64,000 nucleotides of DNA, taken from assembly GCF_040290245.1 (NCBI RefSeq), contig NZ_PSMQ01000001.1, forward strand, positions 1 to 64,000. The letters run 5' to 3'. The position numbers were made by a program, and so were the translations under genes. How positions within the stretch are numbered: the stretch's first letter is position 1; each line of letters starts with the position of its first letter. This document shows positions 16,388-25,770 of this stretch, piece by piece. Under the pieces are notes generated by a model that did not search any database, had not been told where the DNA came from, and saw nothing but the letters and a program-made list of their open reading frames with translations. Source of the stretch: Thermus_A sp040290245. Its GTDB lineage: Bacteria; Deinococcota; Deinococci; Deinococcales; Thermaceae.

Positions 16388-17523
16388 AGTTTTACCGGGA
16401 AGATCTCCTCCGCCTCGAGGCCCTTCGCCTCGCCCCGTATGCGGTTAGGGCGAGCCGGGGCCGGGCCTATCCAGAGGAGGAAAGCCCTTACCGAACCCCC
16501 TTCCAGAAGGACCGGGACCGGGTCCTCCACACCACCGCCTTCCGAAGGCTGGAGTATAAGACCCAGGTTTTCCTGAACTACGAGGGGGACTATTACCGCA
16601 CCCGGCTTACCCACACCCTGGAGGTGGCCCAGGTGGCCCGGTCCATCGCCCGCGCTTTAGGCCTGAACGAGGACCTGACGGAGACCATCGCCCTGGCCCA
16701 CGACCTGGGCCACCCCCCCTTTGGCCACTCGGGGGAGGCGGTGCTGAACGCGCTTATGCAGGACCACGGGGGGTTTGAGCACAACGCCCAGGCCCTCCGG
16801 ATCGTGACCCACCTCGAGGTCCGCTACCCGGGCTTCCGGGGCCTGAACCTCACCTACGAGACCCTGGAGGGGATCGCCACCCATGAGCCCGCCTACCGTC
16901 CCCCTTCCGCCTTGGTCCTCGGGGAGGGGCAAGGGAGCCTGGAGGCCCAGGTGGTGGACCTGGCCGACGAGATCGCCTACACCGCCCACGATCTGGACGA
17001 CGGGCTTAGGAGCGGCCTCCTGCTGCCGGAAAGCCTGGAGGAGGTGGAGCTCACCCGGGAGGTTTCCCGTGCCCTAGGGCTGGACCTCCACCGCCTCGAG
17101 GAGTTTGGGAGACGGGTGCTCATCCGGGAGCTCCTGGGCCTCCTCATCACGGATGCCATAGAGGCCACCCACGCCGCCCTCGAGAAGGCCCAGGTGGAAA
17201 GCCCGGAGGCGGTCCGCAAGCATCCGAAGCGGATGGCCGCCCTTTCCGAAGGGGTGCGGGAAAAACAGAAGGAACTTCGGGCCTTCCTGTACAAGCGCTT
17301 TTACAATCACCCCTATATCCTCAGGCAGAGGCGGAAGGCCGAACACGTCCTAGAAAAACTCTTCGCGGTCTACACCACCTCCCCCGAGGTTCTGCCCTAC
17401 CCGGTGCAAAAGAGCGTGGAGGAGGAGGGGCTTTACCGGGCGGTCTGCGACTACATCGCTGGCATGACGGACCGGTTTGCCCTGGAGGAGTACGCCCGCC
17501 TCTTTGATCCCCAGACGCGGTAG
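16384..17523 (+). CDS. dgt: dGTPase-like HD deoxynucleoside triphosphate triphosphohydrolase
   Basis: This HD-domain enzyme cleaves dNTPs to deoxynucleosides and triphosphate and so controls dNTP pools. The 379-residue protein has the dGTPase signature: YRTRLTHTLEVAQVARSIA with the first His near residue 71, AHDLGHPPFGHSGE near 103-116, and DLADEIAYTAHDLDD near 190. A T. thermophilus homologue with mixed dNTP specificity is known, so a strict dGTP preference should not be assumed. It starts inside the fabF stop. Confidence 0.9.
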   Translation: MKFYREDLLRLEALRLAPYAVRASRGRAYPEEESPYRTPFQKDRDRVLHTTAFRRLEYKTQVFLNYEGDYYRTRLTHTLEVAQVARSIARALGLNEDLTETIALAHDLGHPPFGHSGEAVLNALMQDHGGFEHNAQALRIVTHLEVRYPGFRGLNLTYETLEGIATHEPAYRPPSALVLGEGQGSLEAQVVDLADEIAYTAHDLDDGLRSGLLLPESLEEVELTREVSRALGLDLHRLEEFGRRVLIRELLGLLITDAIEATHAALEKAQVESPEAVRKHPKRMAALSEGVREKQKELRAFLYKRFYNHPYILRQRRKAEHVLEKLFAVYTTSPEVLPYPVQKSVEEEGLYRAVCDYIAGMTDRFALEEYARLFDPQTR

Positions 17524-17532
17524 ACTGAGGGC
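17521..17532 (+). promoter_or_regulatory. Leaderless-type -10 of lysN-like gene, built on the dgt stop codon
   Basis: TAGACT (17521-17526) begins with the dgt stop codon TAG and lies 6 nt before the ATG at 17533. Confidence 0.5.
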
Positions 17533-18717
17533 ATGGACAACCTATACTGGGCGGAACGGTTTGGAAAAGGCGCGGTCCGCATCCAGGCCTCCACCATCCG
17601 GGAGCTTTTGAAGCTCACGCAAAGGCCTGGGGTTTTGAGCTTCGCGGGAGGGCTTCCCGCCCCGGAGCTTTTCCCGGAGGCGGCGGAGAAGGCGGCGGAG
17701 ATCCTAGGGAAGACCGCGGAGAGGGCCCTCCAGTACGGGCCCACCGAGGGGTATTTCCCCCTTCGGGCCTGGGTGGCGGAAAAGCTTGGGGTGGAGGCGG
17801 AGGAGGTCCTGATCACCACGGGGAGCCAGCAGGGGCTGGACCTGCTGGGCAAGGTCTTTTTGGATGAGGGGAGCCCAGTTCTGGTGGAGGCCCCCAGCTA
17901 CATGGGGGCGCTCCAGGCCTTCCGGGCCTATGGGCCCCGGTTCATCACCGTAAGGGCGGACGAGGAGGGGATGGACCTAGAGGCCCTCGAGGAGGTCCTG
18001 AAGCGGGAACGGCCCCGCTTCATCTACGCCCTTCCCACCTTTCAAAACCCCTCCTCCGCCCTCATGCCCCTAGAAAGGCGGGAAAGGCTGGTGGAGTTGG
18101 CCCGCGCCCACGGCATCCCCCTGGTGGAGGACGATGCCTATGCGGAGCTTTACTTTGACGGGCAGAAGCTGCCCACCCTTTTTCAGTTGGACCGGGCCCG
18201 GGGGTACGGGAACGTCGTCTACTTGGGAAGCTTCTCCAAGGTCCTTGCCCCCGGTCTTCGGGTGGCGTACGCCGTGGGTCCAAGACCGGTGATCGCCAAA
18301 CTGGTCCAGGCCAAACAAGGGGTGGATCTGCACACCCCTGTCTTCAACCAGATGCTCGTCCACGCCTTGGTTCAGGAGGGGTTTGAGGCCCGCATCGGCC
18401 GCATCCGGGAGGTCTACAAGGCCAAGGCCTCGGCCATGGTGCGGGCCCTGGAGGCCCAGATGCCTCCCGGGGTCCGCTTCACCCGGCCCAAGGGAGGGAT
18501 GTTTGTCTGGGTAACCCTCCCCGGGATCGACGCCGAGGCGCTCTTGAAAGAGGCCTTGAAGCAGAATGTGGCCTTCGTGCCAGGGGCCCCCTTTTTCGCC
18601 AATGGGGGTGGGGAGAACACCTTGCGGCTTTCCTACGCCACGATGAGCGAGAAGGAGATCTGGGAGGGCATGCGCCGTCTGGGGGAGGCGGTGCGGAGCA
18701 TGATGGCCCCCGCCTAA
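17533..18717 (+). CDS. LysN-like PLP aminotransferase (2-aminoadipate type)
   Basis: This fold-type I PLP aminotransferase resembles T. thermophilus LysN, the 2-aminoadipate transaminase of lysine synthesis through alpha-aminoadipate. The N-terminus GKGAVRIQASTIRELLKLTQ keeps Ser20 and Arg23, a region that reaches the substrate in LysN. PLP-binding features are TTGSQQGLDL near 97, FQNPSSA near 172, DDAYAELYF near 200, and the Schiff-base Lys in YLGSFSKVLAPGLR near 237. At 394 residues it is close to LysN (397). Recalled identity to LysN is high but not complete, so a paralogue acting on Leu or aromatic amino acids is possible. Confidence 0.8.
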   Translation: MDNLYWAERFGKGAVRIQASTIRELLKLTQRPGVLSFAGGLPAPELFPEAAEKAAEILGKTAERALQYGPTEGYFPLRAWVAEKLGVEAEEVLITTGSQQGLDLLGKVFLDEGSPVLVEAPSYMGALQAFRAYGPRFITVRADEEGMDLEALEEVLKRERPRFIYALPTFQNPSSALMPLERRERLVELARAHGIPLVEDDAYAELYFDGQKLPTLFQLDRARGYGNVVYLGSFSKVLAPGLRVAYAVGPRPVIAKLVQAKQGVDLHTPVFNQMLVHALVQEGFEARIGRIREVYKAKASAMVRALEAQMPPGVRFTRPKGGMFVWVTLPGIDAEALLKEALKQNVAFVPGAPFFANGGGENTLRLSYATMSEKEIWEGMRRLGEAVRSMMAPA

Positions 18718-18724
18718 GGACGAG

Positions 18725-18766
18725 CCCGCCTCCCCCGGGCGGACGAAGGGGCCCTGGGGAGGCGGG
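18725..18766. terminator. Hairpin between the converging lysN-like gene and nuo operon
   Basis: An 11-bp arm CCCGCCTCCCC (18725-18735) pairs with GGGGAGGCGGG (18756-18766) across a 20-nt loop. There is no T-run on either strand, so it is at most a Rho-dependent or mRNA 3'-end structure for the two converging transcripts. Confidence 0.4.
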
Positions 18767-18774
18767 GGTTGGAC

Positions 18775-20064
18775 CTAGTACCCCGCTGCCAGGGCGGGGA
18801 GAACGAGGCCGGGGAAGAACCCGAGGAGGAGGAGGAAGAAGGTTGCCAGGAGGACCACCCCCCGGGCCAGCCGCCTTGGGGTGATCCCCACTTCCCCTTT
18901 TTGGAAGACGGAAAGCCCCAGGGCCAGGTAGTAGTAGGCCGAGACCGCGCTCGTGAGGAGGGCTAGGAGTAGAAGGCCGTACTGGCCGGCCTTAGCCGCC
19001 TCGAGGAAGACCAGGTACTTCCCCCAGAAGCCGGGGAAGGGGGGAAGGCCGAGGAGGGAGAGGGCGGAAAGGCTTAGGCCCAGGCCCAGGACCGGCTCCT
19101 TCTGGAAGAGCCCCTTAAGACAGGCAAGCGGTACCTCGTCCTCGGAGACCTGGCTCAGGATGGCGAAGGCCAGCCCCGTGGCCAGAACATAGGTCAGGAG
19201 GTAAAAGGCCACCGCTTGGGCCGCCCCCGTGTACAGGCCCAGGGCCATGTACCCCGCGTGGGCGATGGAGCTGTAGGCGAGAAGCCGTTTGGCCTCCTTC
19301 TGCCCCAAAGCCGCCAAGTTCCCCCAGAGGACGCTTAAAGCGATGAGGAGGCCCAAGGCGGCTAGAGCGGGGCTTTCCGGCAGGACCACCCGTAAGAGCG
19401 CAGCAAAGGCCGCCGCCTTCACCCCGGTGGCCATGAAGAGGGTGACCGGGGTGGGGCTTCCCTGGTAGACGTCGGGGGACCAGAAGTGGAAGGGGGCGAG
19501 GGCCACCTTAAACCCCAGGCCCACCAGGATCAGGCCCAGGGCGAGGAGGTAGGCCTTACCCTCGCCTGGGGTTCCGGCCAGGAAGCTCCCCGTGGCCCCA
19601 TAGTGGAGGGCGGTTCCATAGAGGAACAAAGCGGCGGCCAAAGCCCCCAGGAGGAAGTACTTCAGCGCGGCCTCGAGGCCCCGACCCCGGTTCCAGGCGG
19701 CAAGGGCGTAAAGGGGCAGGGAGAGGGCTTCGATGGCGATGAGCATCACCAAAAGGTGCCGGGTGCTGGCGAGGAGGTGCATCCCCAAGACGGCGTAAAG
19801 GACGAGCAGGTGGTACTCCCACCTCTGTGTCCGCTTGAGCCCCACCGCCCAAAGCGCCCCCAAAAGCGCGAGGAAGCTGGTGCTCGCCGCCAGGGCATCC
19901 ATCTCGTAGAACCCGAACCGGACGGGCCCTCCCCACTCGTACAAAAGGGCCAGCGCCCCTAAGGAAAGGCTCAGGATGACCAGGCGCTTGGTGGTGCGAA
20001 CTGGAAGGAAAAGGCCCAGAAGGGAGAGCAGAACGGCAGATGCGCTTAGGACCAGGAGGGTCAT
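18775..20064 (-). CDS. nuoN: NADH-quinone oxidoreductase subunit N (Nqo14)
   Basis: This antiporter-like proton-pumping subunit belongs to the membrane arm of complex I. I chose the ATG at 20064, preceded by GGGAGGTGG and overlapping the nuoM stop by 4 bp. The frame is open further upstream but that part lies inside nuoM in another frame. The 429-residue product is a string of hydrophobic helices, with the conserved Lys-bearing helix HFWSPDVYQGSPTPVTLFMATGVKAAA region near residue 200. It is the last gene of the 14-gene operon. Confidence 0.95.
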   Translation of the reverse strand: MTLLVLSASAVLLSLLGLFLPVRTTKRLVILSLSLGALALLYEWGGPVRFGFYEMDALAASTSFLALLGALWAVGLKRTQRWEYHLLVLYAVLGMHLLASTRHLLVMLIAIEALSLPLYALAAWNRGRGLEAALKYFLLGALAAALFLYGTALHYGATGSFLAGTPGEGKAYLLALGLILVGLGFKVALAPFHFWSPDVYQGSPTPVTLFMATGVKAAAFAALLRVVLPESPALAALGLLIALSVLWGNLAALGQKEAKRLLAYSSIAHAGYMALGLYTGAAQAVAFYLLTYVLATGLAFAILSQVSEDEVPLACLKGLFQKEPVLGLGLSLSALSLLGLPPFPGFWGKYLVFLEAAKAGQYGLLLLALLTSAVSAYYYLALGLSVFQKGEVGITPRRLARGVVLLATFFLLLLGFFPGLVLPALAAGY

Positions 20065-21488
20065 GCGCCACCTCCCAGGAGCTTTACCAACGCCTCGGCC
20101 AAGGGGGTAAGGCCCTGCATGAAGTACCCGGGGAAGAGGCCCATCCACAAGAGGACGAGCACGCTTACCCCTGCGAAGAGCCACTCCCGCCCGGAAAGGT
20201 CCCAGGCCTTTGGTAGGCCTACAGCTTGGGCAAGGGGGGCCTCTTCCCAAAAGACCTTTTGGAACGCGGTAAGGGCGTAGGCCGCCGCCCCGATGACGGC
20301 AAGGAAGCCGAAGGCGGTCATCCAGGGGCTGGCCTTGTATGCGCCCAAAAGGGCGAAAAGCTCCCCCGGGAACCCGGAAAGCCCCGGCAACCCCACCATG
20401 GCCATGGTGAGAAAGAGCCCCAAGGCGGAAAGCCCGGGGGCGGTGGCCGCCAGGCCCCGGTACCGGCCGAGCTCGAGGGTTAGGACCCGCTCAAAGAGCA
20501 AGCCCCCGAAGAGGAAGAAGGCCCCAGTGTAGACCGCGCTGGCTGCCAGGAGGAAGAGCGCGCCCGTTACCCCTTCCGGGCTGCCCGAGAAGAGGCCGAG
20601 CCCGGCTAGCCCCATGTGTGAAACCCCCGCGTAGGCGAGAAGGGTCTTCCAGTCCGAAGCGGAGAAGGCCACCCAGGCCCCGTAGACCGCCCCTATGGCG
20701 GAGAGGAGGAGAAGCACCCCCTGCCACTCGGAAAACCCCGAAGGGGCCAGGGGGATGGCGTAGCGGAAGAAGGCGTAGATGCCGACCTTGTAAAGCGTCC
20801 CCATGGCGTCCGCGAGGCCAGAAGGGTGGTTTTCCCGGTGGAAGAGCGGGAGCCAGGCGTGCAGGGGGACCAGGGGGGTCTTCACCGCGAAGGCCACCAG
20901 GAAGCCCAGAAAGACCCAGGCGCCGTAGGCCTCTGGGATGGGGTGTTTGAGGAGGTCTTCCAGAAGGAAGCTCTCCGCCTGCCCCAGGTACCGTACCGCC
21001 AAAATGGCGGCCAGCATGGGCAATGAGCCCGCCAGGGTAAAAAGGGCGAAGGTGTAAAGCGCCCGGATCCGCTCCTTCCCGCCGTAAAGGAGGAGCATGA
21101 AGAGGGAGGGGATCAGGGTGGCCTCAAAGAAGACGTAGAAGAGGACGAGGTCGCGCGCGGCGAAGAGGCCGAGAAGCCCTGTGCTCATCAGGAGGGCGAG
21201 GCCCAGGAACCGGCCTTCTGCCCGGGCCAGGCTTCCCAGAAAGACCACCAAGGCGGTGGAGAGGAAGAGGAGGGCCGAAACCCCGTCCAGGCCCAGGGCG
21301 TAGTAGACCCCGGCCTCTTTCAAGAGGGGGGCTTTCTCGTAGAACCCTGCTCCGTCCGCCACGCTTGCGAAAAGCCCCAGGTTGATCCCTAGGCTCATCG
21401 CTGCCCCCAGCACCCCCAGGGCGCGGGGGGCCCCCAGAAGGAGAAGAAGGCCAAACAGGGCCGGAAGGAAAACCGCTAGGCTGATCAC
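20061..21488 (-). CDS. nuoM: NADH-quinone oxidoreductase subunit M (Nqo13)
   Basis: This is an antiporter-like membrane subunit, 475 residues with about 14 predicted membrane helices. Landmarks are the Glu in the FFEATLIPSLFML helix near 125 and the motif AFAVKTPLVPLHAWLP near 210, followed by ENHPSGLADAMGTLYKVGIYAF. These residues form part of the proton path in the family. The GTG start at 21488 overlaps the nuoL stop by 4 bp. Confidence 0.96.
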   Translation of the reverse strand: MISLAVFLPALFGLLLLLGAPRALGVLGAAMSLGINLGLFASVADGAGFYEKAPLLKEAGVYYALGLDGVSALLFLSTALVVFLGSLARAEGRFLGLALLMSTGLLGLFAARDLVLFYVFFEATLIPSLFMLLLYGGKERIRALYTFALFTLAGSLPMLAAILAVRYLGQAESFLLEDLLKHPIPEAYGAWVFLGFLVAFAVKTPLVPLHAWLPLFHRENHPSGLADAMGTLYKVGIYAFFRYAIPLAPSGFSEWQGVLLLLSAIGAVYGAWVAFSASDWKTLLAYAGVSHMGLAGLGLFSGSPEGVTGALFLLAASAVYTGAFFLFGGLLFERVLTLELGRYRGLAATAPGLSALGLFLTMAMVGLPGLSGFPGELFALLGAYKASPWMTAFGFLAVIGAAAYALTAFQKVFWEEAPLAQAVGLPKAWDLSGREWLFAGVSVLVLLWMGLFPGYFMQGLTPLAEALVKLLGGGA

Positions 21489-23323
21489 CGCATCACCCCC
21501 AGGTTGCTCCCTAGGGCAAGGGCCAGGAAGGCCAGCGCCCCCAGGACCATTAAAAGGGCGTAGAACCGCAGGTATCCCTGCTGGAGGGCCCCCAGGCCTT
21601 TCCCCAGAAGGGCGAAAAGCCCGGCCAGACCCCGGTAGAGGGAAAGGAGGCTCCTGTCCCCTGCAAAGAGGCCTTCGGAAAGGGCCTTAAGGGGGTTTAC
21701 CACCAGGGTGTTGTAGACCAGGTCTGCGTAGAAGGCGTTTTTGGACCAGGTTTCGAAGGCCAGGTACCAGGAGGGCAGAGGACGCTGGAAGAGGACATAC
21801 CCCAGGTAAAGGCCCAGAAGCGCTACGCCCGCGGAGAGGAGGATAAGCCCCCACTCCCCTCCTAAGGAGAGGGGATGGACCTCGAGCTCCGCCAGGGAAG
21901 GCTTAAGGAAGGGCTCGAGGAGGTTGGGCAAAGGATGGGGAAGGGCCAGATACCCGGCCAGAAGCGAGCCCAAAGCCAAAAGGTGGTTGGGCCAGAGCAT
22001 CACGGGCGGGGCCTCGTGCGGGTGGTGGTGGCCCCGGTACTCGCCCAGGAAGACCAGGACAAACCAGCGCATGGCGTACATGGCGGTGAGGACGGCTACC
22101 AGTAGCCCCCCCATATAGAAGCCAAAGCCCCCGAAGGGGTAGGTGAGGGTGGAGGCGAGGATGGCGTCCTTGGACCAGAAGCCAGAGAGGAAAGGAAGCC
22201 CGCCCAGGGCCAGAGCCCCGATCAGGCCGTGCCAGCGCGTCTGAGGCAGGTGCTTCCACATTCCGCCCATCTTCCGCACGTCCTGCTCCCCTCCCAGGGC
22301 GTGGATTACGCTTCCCGAGGCCAGGAAGAGGAGGGCCTTGAAGAAGGCGTGGGTGAGGACGTGGAAGAGGGCCACCCAGTAGGCCCCTACCCCCGCGGCC
22401 AAAAACATGTACCCCAGCTGGCTGATGGTGGAGTAGGCGACGATCTTCTTGATGTCGTACTGGCCAAAGGCGGAAAGGGCCCCGTAGGCCGCGGTCAGGA
22501 GGCCGATCAAAGCGATGGTGTAGGAGAGATCGGGGAGGTTGGCGTAAAGGAAGGAGCTTCGGGCCACGAGGTAAACCCCCGCGGTCACCATGGTGGCCGC
22601 GTGGATGAGGGCGGAGACCGGGGTGGGGCCGGCCATGGCGTCCGGCAGCCAGACCATGAGGGGGATCTGGGCGCTCTTGCCCACCGCACCCAGGAAGAGG
22701 AGAAGGCCGGCCAGGCCGAGAAGCTCGGGGTTTTTGAGGGGGCCTTCAAAGGCCTCCTTCAGCTCGCTGATGGAAAGGGTGCCAAATAGGGCCCAGAGGA
22801 GGGCCATGCCCAACAGAAAGCCCAGATCCCCGATGCGGTTGACGATGAAGGCCTTGCGGGCCGAGTCGGCATACTCCTTGTTCCGGTACCAGAAGCCGAT
22901 GAGCAAGAAGCTGGCCAGGCCCACCCCCTCCCAGCCGATGAACATCACGGGGTAGGTGTCCGCGAGGACCAGGGTCAGCATCATGGCGATGAAGAAGTTG
23001 AAGTAACTGAAGAACCGGCTGTACCCGGGGTCACCCGCCATGTACCCGATGGCGTAGACGTGGATCAGGAACCCGACCCCGGTCACGATGAGGAGCATGA
23101 GCCCGGAGAGCGGGTCCAGGACCAGGCTGAAGGGGATCCCAGGGAGCCAGTCCACCCGCCAGCTGGCCCCGCCCGAGATCAAGAGGCCGCTTCCAATAAG
23201 AAAGGAGGCCAGCACCAGAGCCGAGGCGATGACCCCGGGAAGGGGTTCCTTCAATCTTTTTCCGAAAAGACCGAGAAGGGCCCAGCCGAGAAGGGGCAGA
23301 AGGATCGTGAAAAGAAGCATCAT
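21485..23323 (-). CDS. nuoL: NADH-quinone oxidoreductase subunit L (Nqo12)
   Basis: This is the distal antiporter-like subunit (612 residues). It has the GWEGVGLASFLLIGFWY helix near 135 and the PLMVWLPDAMAGPTPVSALIHAATMVTAGVYL region near 225-255. Its long C-terminal extension (after about 500) forms the lateral helix along the membrane arm in solved Thermus complex I. The ATG (23323, or the tandem ATG at 23320) overlaps the nuoK stop as TAATG. Confidence 0.97.
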   Translation of the reverse strand: MMLLFTILLPLLGWALLGLFGKRLKEPLPGVIASALVLASFLIGSGLLISGGASWRVDWLPGIPFSLVLDPLSGLMLLIVTGVGFLIHVYAIGYMAGDPGYSRFFSYFNFFIAMMLTLVLADTYPVMFIGWEGVGLASFLLIGFWYRNKEYADSARKAFIVNRIGDLGFLLGMALLWALFGTLSISELKEAFEGPLKNPELLGLAGLLLFLGAVGKSAQIPLMVWLPDAMAGPTPVSALIHAATMVTAGVYLVARSSFLYANLPDLSYTIALIGLLTAAYGALSAFGQYDIKKIVAYSTISQLGYMFLAAGVGAYWVALFHVLTHAFFKALLFLASGSVIHALGGEQDVRKMGGMWKHLPQTRWHGLIGALALGGLPFLSGFWSKDAILASTLTYPFGGFGFYMGGLLVAVLTAMYAMRWFVLVFLGEYRGHHHPHEAPPVMLWPNHLLALGSLLAGYLALPHPLPNLLEPFLKPSLAELEVHPLSLGGEWGLILLSAGVALLGLYLGYVLFQRPLPSWYLAFETWSKNAFYADLVYNTLVVNPLKALSEGLFAGDRSLLSLYRGLAGLFALLGKGLGALQQGYLRFYALLMVLGALAFLALALGSNLGVMR

Positions 23324-23610
23324 TACCCCCTAAGCTCCGAAAGGTCGTCCACCGAGGTGCTCTCCCGGTGGCGGAAAACGGCCACGATCAGCCCCAGGCC
23401 CACCGCCACCTCGGCGGCGGCCACGGCGATGACCAGCAGGGCCGCCACCTGGCCCTCGAGGCCGTGCGCGCGGGCGAAGGTAACCAGGGCCAGGTTGGCC
23501 GCATTCAGCATCAGCTCGATGGAGAGGAAGACCAAAATGGCGCTCCTGCGGGTGAGGACCCCGTAGACCCCTAGGGCGAAGAGGAGGCTGCTCATCAAGA
23601 GGTAGCTCAC
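23323..23610 (-). CDS. nuoK: NADH-quinone oxidoreductase subunit K (Nqo11)
   Basis: This small 95-residue membrane subunit has three helices. The conserved Glu residues of the E-channel region are visible in FLSIELMLNAANLALVTF (near 32) and AAAEVAVGLGLIVAVFR (near 65). It overlaps nuoJ by 4 bp and nuoL by one base. Confidence 0.97.
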   Translation of the reverse strand: MSYLLMSSLLFALGVYGVLTRRSAILVFLSIELMLNAANLALVTFARAHGLEGQVAALLVIAVAAAEVAVGLGLIVAVFRHRESTSVDDLSELRG

Positions 23611-24137
23611 CGCACCACCTCCTTCTTTTCCTCGGGCTTAAGCGCCTCCAGGGGCCTTTGGGGTTGGACCAGGGTCACCGCGGCCACCGTGGCCACCAGG
23701 AGGAGGAAGCCCACCCCCAAAAGGGCAAAGAGCCAGTCCCCGTACAAGAGGGGGCCAAGGGCCTGGGGAAGCCCTCCTTGGAGGTCCTTCCCCTGGCCCA
23801 AAGGGAGGACCGAAAGGCCAAAGTAGAAAAGCCCCGCCACCCCTAGGCTTAAGAGGGCAGCCAGGGGTTTTGCGCGCACCAGGGGGTCGAAGCCGATATC
23901 CCCCTGGGCGGCGTAGAGGAGCATGATGACGAAGAGGAAGAGGACCACGATGGCCCCGGCATAGACTATTATCTGGATGAAGCCTAGAAAGCGGGCGTCC
24001 AAGGCGATGTAGACCCCGGCCAGCACCAGGAAGTTGAGGATAAGGGCTAAAGCGGCGTGGATGGCGTTTTTCAAGGTGACCACTAAAGCCCCGCTCCCCA
24101 GAAGGAGAAAGAGGGCCAAGACCTCGAGGCCGCTCAC
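23607..24137 (-). CDS. nuoJ: NADH-quinone oxidoreductase subunit J (Nqo10)
   Basis: This is a 176-residue membrane subunit with about five helices. The third helix carries the conserved Tyr-Gly element (IVYAGAIVVLFLFVIML near 58), which changes shape in the coupling mechanism of the family. The C-terminus is polar and Lys/Glu-rich. It overlaps both neighbours by 4 bp. Confidence 0.95.
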   Translation of the reverse strand: MSGLEVLALFLLLGSGALVVTLKNAIHAALALILNFLVLAGVYIALDARFLGFIQIIVYAGAIVVLFLFVIMLLYAAQGDIGFDPLVRAKPLAALLSLGVAGLFYFGLSVLPLGQGKDLQGGLPQALGPLLYGDWLFALLGVGFLLLVATVAAVTLVQPQRPLEALKPEEKKEVVR

Positions 24138-24682
24138 CTCTTCCCCCTTTCCGTGGGGGCCTGGAAGCCCTCGAGCTCCGGCCGGACGTAAGGCACGACA
24201 TACCCCGGCTTCACCGCCTTGCCGGTAATCCTGGCCTCCCGCCGCTGGGGCTTGGTGCCCACCACGTCCACCAGCATGTCCTCCTTGCCGTAGATGAGGT
24301 CGGAGTAGCGGTAGTCCGCCATCTCGAAGTCATAGCCTAAAACGATGGCCCCGGTGGGGCAGGCCTCCTCGCAAAGGCCGCAGAAGATGCACCGGAGCAT
24401 GTTGATCTCGTAGACCTTGGCGTAGCGTTCCCCAGCGGAGACAGGGTTTTCCGGGTCGTTTTCCGCTGCCTCCACATAGATGGCGTAGGCGGGGCAGGCG
24501 GCGGCGCACAAGGAGCAGCCGATGCACTTCTCGAGGCCGTTGGGGTGCCGGGTGAGGACGTGCCGCCCGTGGAAGCGGGGCTTCAGGGCCACGGGGGCAT
24601 CCGGATAGGGGATGGTCACAGGTTTGGAGAAGAGATGCTTCAAGGTGATTCCCAGGCTTTGCGCCAGGGCTTTCAGGCTCAT
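24134..24682 (-). CDS. nuoI: NADH-quinone oxidoreductase subunit I (Nqo9)
   Basis: This 182-residue iron-sulfur subunit joins the peripheral and membrane arms. Two [4Fe-4S] motifs are visible: CIGCSLCAAACPAY near 53 and CIFCGLCEEACPTG near 98, for clusters N6a and N6b. It overlaps nuoH and nuoJ by 4 bp. Confidence 0.97.
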   Translation of the reverse strand: MSLKALAQSLGITLKHLFSKPVTIPYPDAPVALKPRFHGRHVLTRHPNGLEKCIGCSLCAAACPAYAIYVEAAENDPENPVSAGERYAKVYEINMLRCIFCGLCEEACPTGAIVLGYDFEMADYRYSDLIYGKEDMLVDVVGTKPQRREARITGKAVKPGYVVPYVRPELEGFQAPTERGKR

Positions 24683-25770
24683 GCCTTACCTCCTTTCCGC
24701 CTGGGGGCGGGGGTGTAGAAGAGCCCCCCCAGGACCAGGGCCAAGGCGAAGAGGGAGAGGTACTGGAGCACCACCCGGTTCAGGTCCAGGGCCACCACCA
24801 AGGCGGTGACCAAAAACCAGACCAGGGCCACGGGGAAGAGAAAGCCCCAACCGAAGCGAAGGAGCTGGTCGTACCGCAGGCGGAACCAGGTGGCCCGGAT
24901 CCAGATGAAGAGGAAGAGGAAGAAGGCAATCTTGACGAACATCCAAAGATAGGGCACCTCGAGTCCCGGCATCCGCCATCCCCCAAGGAATAGGGTGGGG
25001 ATGAGGGCGCTGGCGGTGATGAGGTGCACGTACTCCGCCATCTGGAAGAGGGCCCACTTGATGGAGCTGTACTCCGTGTGGTAGCCCCCTACTAGCTCCT
25101 GCTCCGCCTCGGGCAGGTCAAAGGGGGTGCGGGCGGCCTCGGCCATGGAGGCGATGACAAAGAGCAGGAAGGCGGGGAAGGCGTACAGGATCAGCCAACC
25201 GTTTTCCGCCTGCCAGTCCACGATCTCCTTCAGGTTCAAGGAACCCACCAAAAGAACGGGGGAGAGCAAGGCGATGCCTAGCCCTAGCTCGTAGCTGATC
25301 AGGCTGGCGGAGGAGCGCAAGGAGCCCAGAAGGCTGTACTTGCTTCCCGAGGCCCAGCCCGCCAGGAAGATCCCATAGACCGCCATCTCGCTCACCGCGA
25401 AGAGGTAGAGGAGGCCGAGGTCCAGGTTGAGCACCCAGGGCTGGTAGCCGAAAAAGGCCCCCGGGGGGCCGAAGGGGATGGCCCCGAAGGCCAGAAGGGC
25501 GAAGGTGATGGAGATCAAAGGGGCAAGGACGAAGAGGAATCGGTCCGCCTTCTCCACCACCAGGTCCTCCTTGAAGATGCTCTTGATGGCATCGGCCAGG
25601 GGCTGGAGGAGGCCCAGGGGGCCTACCCGGTTCGGGCCCAGCCGGATTTGGAACCGGGCGAGAAGGCGTCTTTCCACGAGGGTCATGTAGGCGAAGGCGG
25701 TGAGGAGGCCAAAGATGACCAGGAGGGCCTTCACCGCCACCATCCAGAGGGGGTCTTGCGGGTAGTTCAT
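24679..25770 (-). CDS. nuoH: NADH-quinone oxidoreductase subunit H (Nqo8)
   Basis: This 363-residue membrane subunit forms much of the quinone chamber. It has the family signatures RLGPNRVGPLGLLQPLADAIKSIFKED near 42-68 and EAARTPFDLPEAEQELVGGYHTEYS near 205-230, both rich in conserved charged residues at the quinone site. The ATG overlaps the nuoG stop as ATGA. Confidence 0.97.
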   Translation of the reverse strand: MNYPQDPLWMVAVKALLVIFGLLTAFAYMTLVERRLLARFQIRLGPNRVGPLGLLQPLADAIKSIFKEDLVVEKADRFLFVLAPLISITFALLAFGAIPFGPPGAFFGYQPWVLNLDLGLLYLFAVSEMAVYGIFLAGWASGSKYSLLGSLRSSASLISYELGLGIALLSPVLLVGSLNLKEIVDWQAENGWLILYAFPAFLLFVIASMAEAARTPFDLPEAEQELVGGYHTEYSSIKWALFQMAEYVHLITASALIPTLFLGGWRMPGLEVPYLWMFVKIAFFLFLFIWIRATWFRLRYDQLLRFGWGFLFPVALVWFLVTALVVALDLNRVVLQYLSLFALALVLGGLFYTPAPRRKGGKA